From positions 248,001 through 312,000 of the forward strand of contig NZ_CP113343.1 of the NCBI RefSeq assembly GCF_026683955.1: DNA of 64,000 nucleotides, given 5' to 3'. Position 1 is the first letter of the stretch; each line of letters starts with the position of its first letter. The DNA comes from Arthrobacter sp. MMS18-M83 (lineage in GTDB: Bacteria > Actinomycetota > Actinomycetes > Actinomycetales > Micrococcaceae). A program made the translations under genes and the position numbers. The notes below the pieces were generated by a model. That model was not told the DNA's origin and searched no databases. It saw only the letters and a list, made by a program, of their open reading frames with translations. Shown piece after piece: positions 61,939 to 64,000 of this stretch.

Positions 61939-63185
61939 GAGGTCCTCTCCTCTGCTGTGGCGCTGGCGGGCATGCGTGAGCGCAGTCGGTTGAGCGGCAT
62001 CGCCTGGTCTCGCAGTTTGTCGGCCGTCACATCATGGTCGACGAACAGCAACCGGCGCACCGCAATCACGTCGCGCGGCTGGTTGAGCGAGATTACGCTG
62101 CGAATGCGCCCGTCCCGCAAGGCGAATGCCGAGAATTTCAGGTCGTCGAGCGAGCCACGGATGACGACTTCGTCCGAGCCCTCGGCGCGCCCCGTCCGCT
62201 GCAGGTTGTGTTCGTATTGATCGGACCAGAACCAGTGCGCCTCGAGGAACGGCTCGTCGTGGCCGAGAAGATTGCGCGCTGCCGCCGCGCCGTGCCGGGT
62301 GGCGGTGTCGTGGTGTTCGACCCGCAGGTGCTGGTTGTAGAAGGGGTGATAGGAGGAGGCGACGTCGCCGGCGGCGTACACGTTCGGCACGTTCGTTCGG
62401 CAGAATTGGTCGGTGACGATGCCGTTGTCGGTGACGATGCCGGCCTCGGCGGCCAGTTCTACGTTGGGCAATGAGCCTGCTCCGACGACGACGAGGTCGG
62501 CCTCGATGGAACCGTGATTGGTTCGCACGACAGCCGACGAACCGGTGTCGTGGACGCCGAGGACGACACTGTTAAGATGCAGCTCAACCCCTTTGGCGCG
62601 GTGTATGTCGGTGAAAATGGCGCCGATCGAATGGCCGAGTGCTTTGTTCATCAAGACGTCGGCGCGTTCCACGATGGTGGCGCGCTTCCCAAGACCCACG
62701 GCAGTTGCCGCGACCTCGCAGCCGATGAATCCGCCGCCGAGAACTGCGACGTGTTCGGCTGATGCGAGCCGAGAACGCAACAACTTGGCGTCCGCGAGTG
62801 ACCGCAGCGTGAGTATTCGGTCGCTCGCGTCGCCCGGTGCCGGCCGGGCGCGGACTCCGGTCGCCAAGACGAGTCCGTCGTAGGACAGCGATTCGCCGGT
62901 CGAGAGTTTCAAGCGCCTTGCTCGTGGGTCGAGGCGTTGAGCCTTTACCCCGAGAAGGGTCTGTACTTGGTGGTCGGCGTACCACTGTGGCTCGCGAATC
63001 AGCGTCGGTGTCGGGGGTGAACCAGGTTCCAGGAAGTCTTTCGACAGCGGTGGTCGCTCGTAGGGCACAGTGTCGTCGTCACTGACGAGGACGAGTTCGC
63101 CGTCGAAGCCGCCGGATCGAAGGGTGGCCACGGTTGAGGCCGCCGCCACCCCTCCTCCGACGACGACGTGTCGTACGGTGCTCAT
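61935..63185 (-). CDS. FAD-dependent ferredoxin reductase of the diiron monooxygenase
   Basis: 416 aa from ATG 63185, ATGA overlap with the Rieske gene. VVVGGGVAAASTVATLR (FAD), VPYERPPLSKDFL, ATGVRARPAPG, VAVLGGGFIGCEVAATA (NAD), VYAAGDVASSYHP. Rubredoxin/BphA4-type reductase feeding the Rieske ferredoxin. Classic toluene-type systems use a one-chain plant-type reductase instead, so this composition is mixed. Confidence 0.92.
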   Translation of the reverse strand: MSTVRHVVVGGGVAAASTVATLRSGGFDGELVLVSDDDTVPYERPPLSKDFLEPGSPPTPTLIREPQWYADHQVQTLLGVKAQRLDPRARRLKLSTGESLSYDGLVLATGVRARPAPGDASDRILTLRSLADAKLLRSRLASAEHVAVLGGGFIGCEVAATAVGLGKRATIVERADVLMNKALGHSIGAIFTDIHRAKGVELHLNSVVLGVHDTGSSAVVRTNHGSIEADLVVVGAGSLPNVELAAEAGIVTDNGIVTDQFCRTNVPNVYAAGDVASSYHPFYNQHLRVEHHDTATRHGAAAARNLLGHDEPFLEAHWFWSDQYEHNLQRTGRAEGSDEVVIRGSLDDLKFSAFALRDGRIRSVISLNQPRDVIAVRRLLFVDHDVTADKLRDQAMPLNRLRSRMPASATAEERTS

Positions 63186-63511
63186 TCGACGTCGACCTGG
63201 ATTATGCCGTCGGCATTGACCCTGCACGGGAACGACTTCAGTGTGGTGTCGTCCGGGTTGATACCTGCGCCGGTATCGGCAGCGAAGGTCCACATGTGCC
63301 GGAGGCAGGTGATCGATTCACCGTCGAAGTCGCCTTCGTCGAGGAGCCATGCCTGGTGCGGGCATTTGTTTTCGAAGGCACGGACTGCGCCGTCGACATT
63401 CACCACGAGAACCTTTGTGCCGTCGATCTCGACACCGACCATGTCGCCTTCCCACAAGTCGTCGATGTGCTGAGTGTCCTGCCAGCGCCGGGTGGCGTCG
63501 TCTGTCATCAT
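63182..63511 (-). CDS. TmoC-like Rieske ferredoxin
   Basis: 109 aa from ATG 63511, overlapping the beta-subunit stop (ATGA). Cluster CPHQAWLLDEG ... ITCLRHMWTFAADTGAGINP with CxH and CxxH ligands; the HMWTF-x-G-x-INP segment is typical of the toluene/isoprene monooxygenase Rieske component. Carries electrons from the reductase to the diiron hydroxylase. Confidence 0.92.
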   Translation of the reverse strand: MMTDDATRRWQDTQHIDDLWEGDMVGVEIDGTKVLVVNVDGAVRAFENKCPHQAWLLDEGDFDGESITCLRHMWTFAADTGAGINPDDTTLKSFPCRVNADGIIQVDVE

Positions 63512-64000
63512 GTCGTGCTCACTTTCGCCACCGCCTCGGCTGGTGCGAGGATGCCGCGCAGGAAGCCTTCGCGTGCGGCCTTGGCACCGGCAGTGACGGC
63601 GTCGGCGTTGCGTGGGATTTCGGGAGTCTCGGCGAGGATCGTCGCGAGCCCGTGTGCAGCGGCGTCGGCGATCGGGGACCACTTGGCCACCCATTTGTCG
63701 ATTGCTGATGCGCTGGTGGGCTGCTGAGTGATCGCGAACTGCGCCAGGGCGATGCTCCACCGGTTTCGTCGCTGGTTGTCCGCATCGAGGAAGCCGTGCA
63801 GAAGCCAGGTCAGTTCGTCGCCGTTGTCACGGGCTATCTCACCGAATTGGCGGCTCAGAACGTCGTCCAACGTCGGCAGCAACACGAGGTTGAGCGCAGT
63901 GAATGCTTCGCCCCAGTCGTAGGTGGCGAGCACGCTCTCGACTGCCTTGCGGGCGGGTTGCCATCCGGGGTGTGTCTCCCACACTCTGCGTTCGTGATCG
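63508..64000 (-). CDS. Soluble diiron monooxygenase beta subunit, 5' end cut by window
   Basis: At least 164 C-terminal residues; the frame is open to base 64000. RKAVESVLATYDWGEAFTAL, NLVLLPTLDDVLSRQFGEIA, NGDELTWLLHGFLDADNQRR and FLRGILAPA match the helical beta subunit of toluene/phenol/propane monooxygenases. It is a structural partner with no iron ligands. The alpha subunit and coupling protein should lie to the right of the window. Confidence 0.85.
   Translation of the reverse strand, partial: DHERRVWETHPGWQPARKAVESVLATYDWGEAFTALNLVLLPTLDDVLSRQFGEIARDNGDELTWLLHGFLDADNQRRNRWSIALAQFAITQQPTSASAIDKWVAKWSPIADAAAHGLATILAETPEIPRNADAVTAGAKAAREGFLRGILAPAEAVAKVSTT

Overview
The window is high-GC actinobacterial DNA. 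Gene style, the small orphan proteins and the DUF6308 gene suggest a Micrococcaceae (Arthrobacter-like) host; this is inferred from protein flavour, not from a marker gene. Nearly all of it is catabolic and redox genes in long minus-strand operons. Remnants of mobile or displaced genes lie between them: an IS256-family transposase, a GntR regulator, the tail of a UmuC polymerase, a ferredoxin tail and a tRNA 3' end. That pattern fits a catabolic island or large plasmid. No complete tRNA or rRNA gene and no CRISPR array was seen.

Layout. 1-1629: truncated GAF/PucR-type regulator. 2240-2485: small orphan gene. 3174-5959: etfB-etfA plus a cytochrome b-like membrane protein. 6068-7036: an alpha/beta hydrolase with its promoter, repeated almost exactly at 30168-31136 (offset 24,100). 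7436-12032: IS256 remnant, GntR regulator, an SDR and a HisD-family dehydrogenase, and a divergent LacI regulator behind a perfect 16-bp palindrome. 12333-17240: MFS carrier, CoA-transferase-like protein, acyl-CoA dehydrogenase and a flavin/[2Fe-2S] reductase. 17416-28055: a minus-strand block with a sugar-type ABC importer, a complete P450 chain (FAD reductase, [3Fe-4S] ferredoxin, P450), two alcohol dehydrogenases, a leaderless HtaA-like protein, an MFS carrier and a VOC protein. 28420-32990: an operon headed by a crotonase resembling 6-oxocamphor hydrolase, followed by an oxidoreductase, hydrolase copy 2, a CitE-like lyase and an SDR. 33280-41188: MmgE/PrpD protein, then SDR, CaiB, MaoC, CitE, Rieske ferredoxin and two amidohydrolase-fold proteins. 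41323-42985: MBL hydrolase, GntR remnant, small orphan.

43061-53807 is an mhp-type aromatic operon with its TetR regulator. It carries two flavin hydroxylases, two different ring-cleavage dioxygenases (LigB-type and VOC-type) and two C-C hydrolases feeding one hydratase/aldolase/acetaldehyde dehydrogenase lower pathway. 53808-57960 is gene-poor and remnant-rich. 57977-64000 holds an SSADH and the downstream part of a soluble diiron monooxygenase operon: beta subunit (cut by the window end), TmoC-like Rieske protein, ferredoxin reductase, a fusion of a ribosomal-protein-uL22-like domain to a DUF59/MIP18 domain, an ABM-fold protein and serine hydroxymethyltransferase.

How it may fit together (inference). 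The P450 chain hydroxylates a hydrophobic, possibly bicyclic, substrate. SDR/MDR enzymes oxidise it to a diketone, and the CamK-like crotonase opens the ring by retro-Claisen cleavage. The acyl-CoA dehydrogenase with ETF, and a CaiB-MaoC-CitE module, process the acids. Most novel-looking: the P450/CamK-like/CaiB-MaoC-CitE assemblage, the uL22-DUF59 fusion, the leaderless HtaA protein in a P450 operon, and the duplicated promoter-hydrolase cassette.
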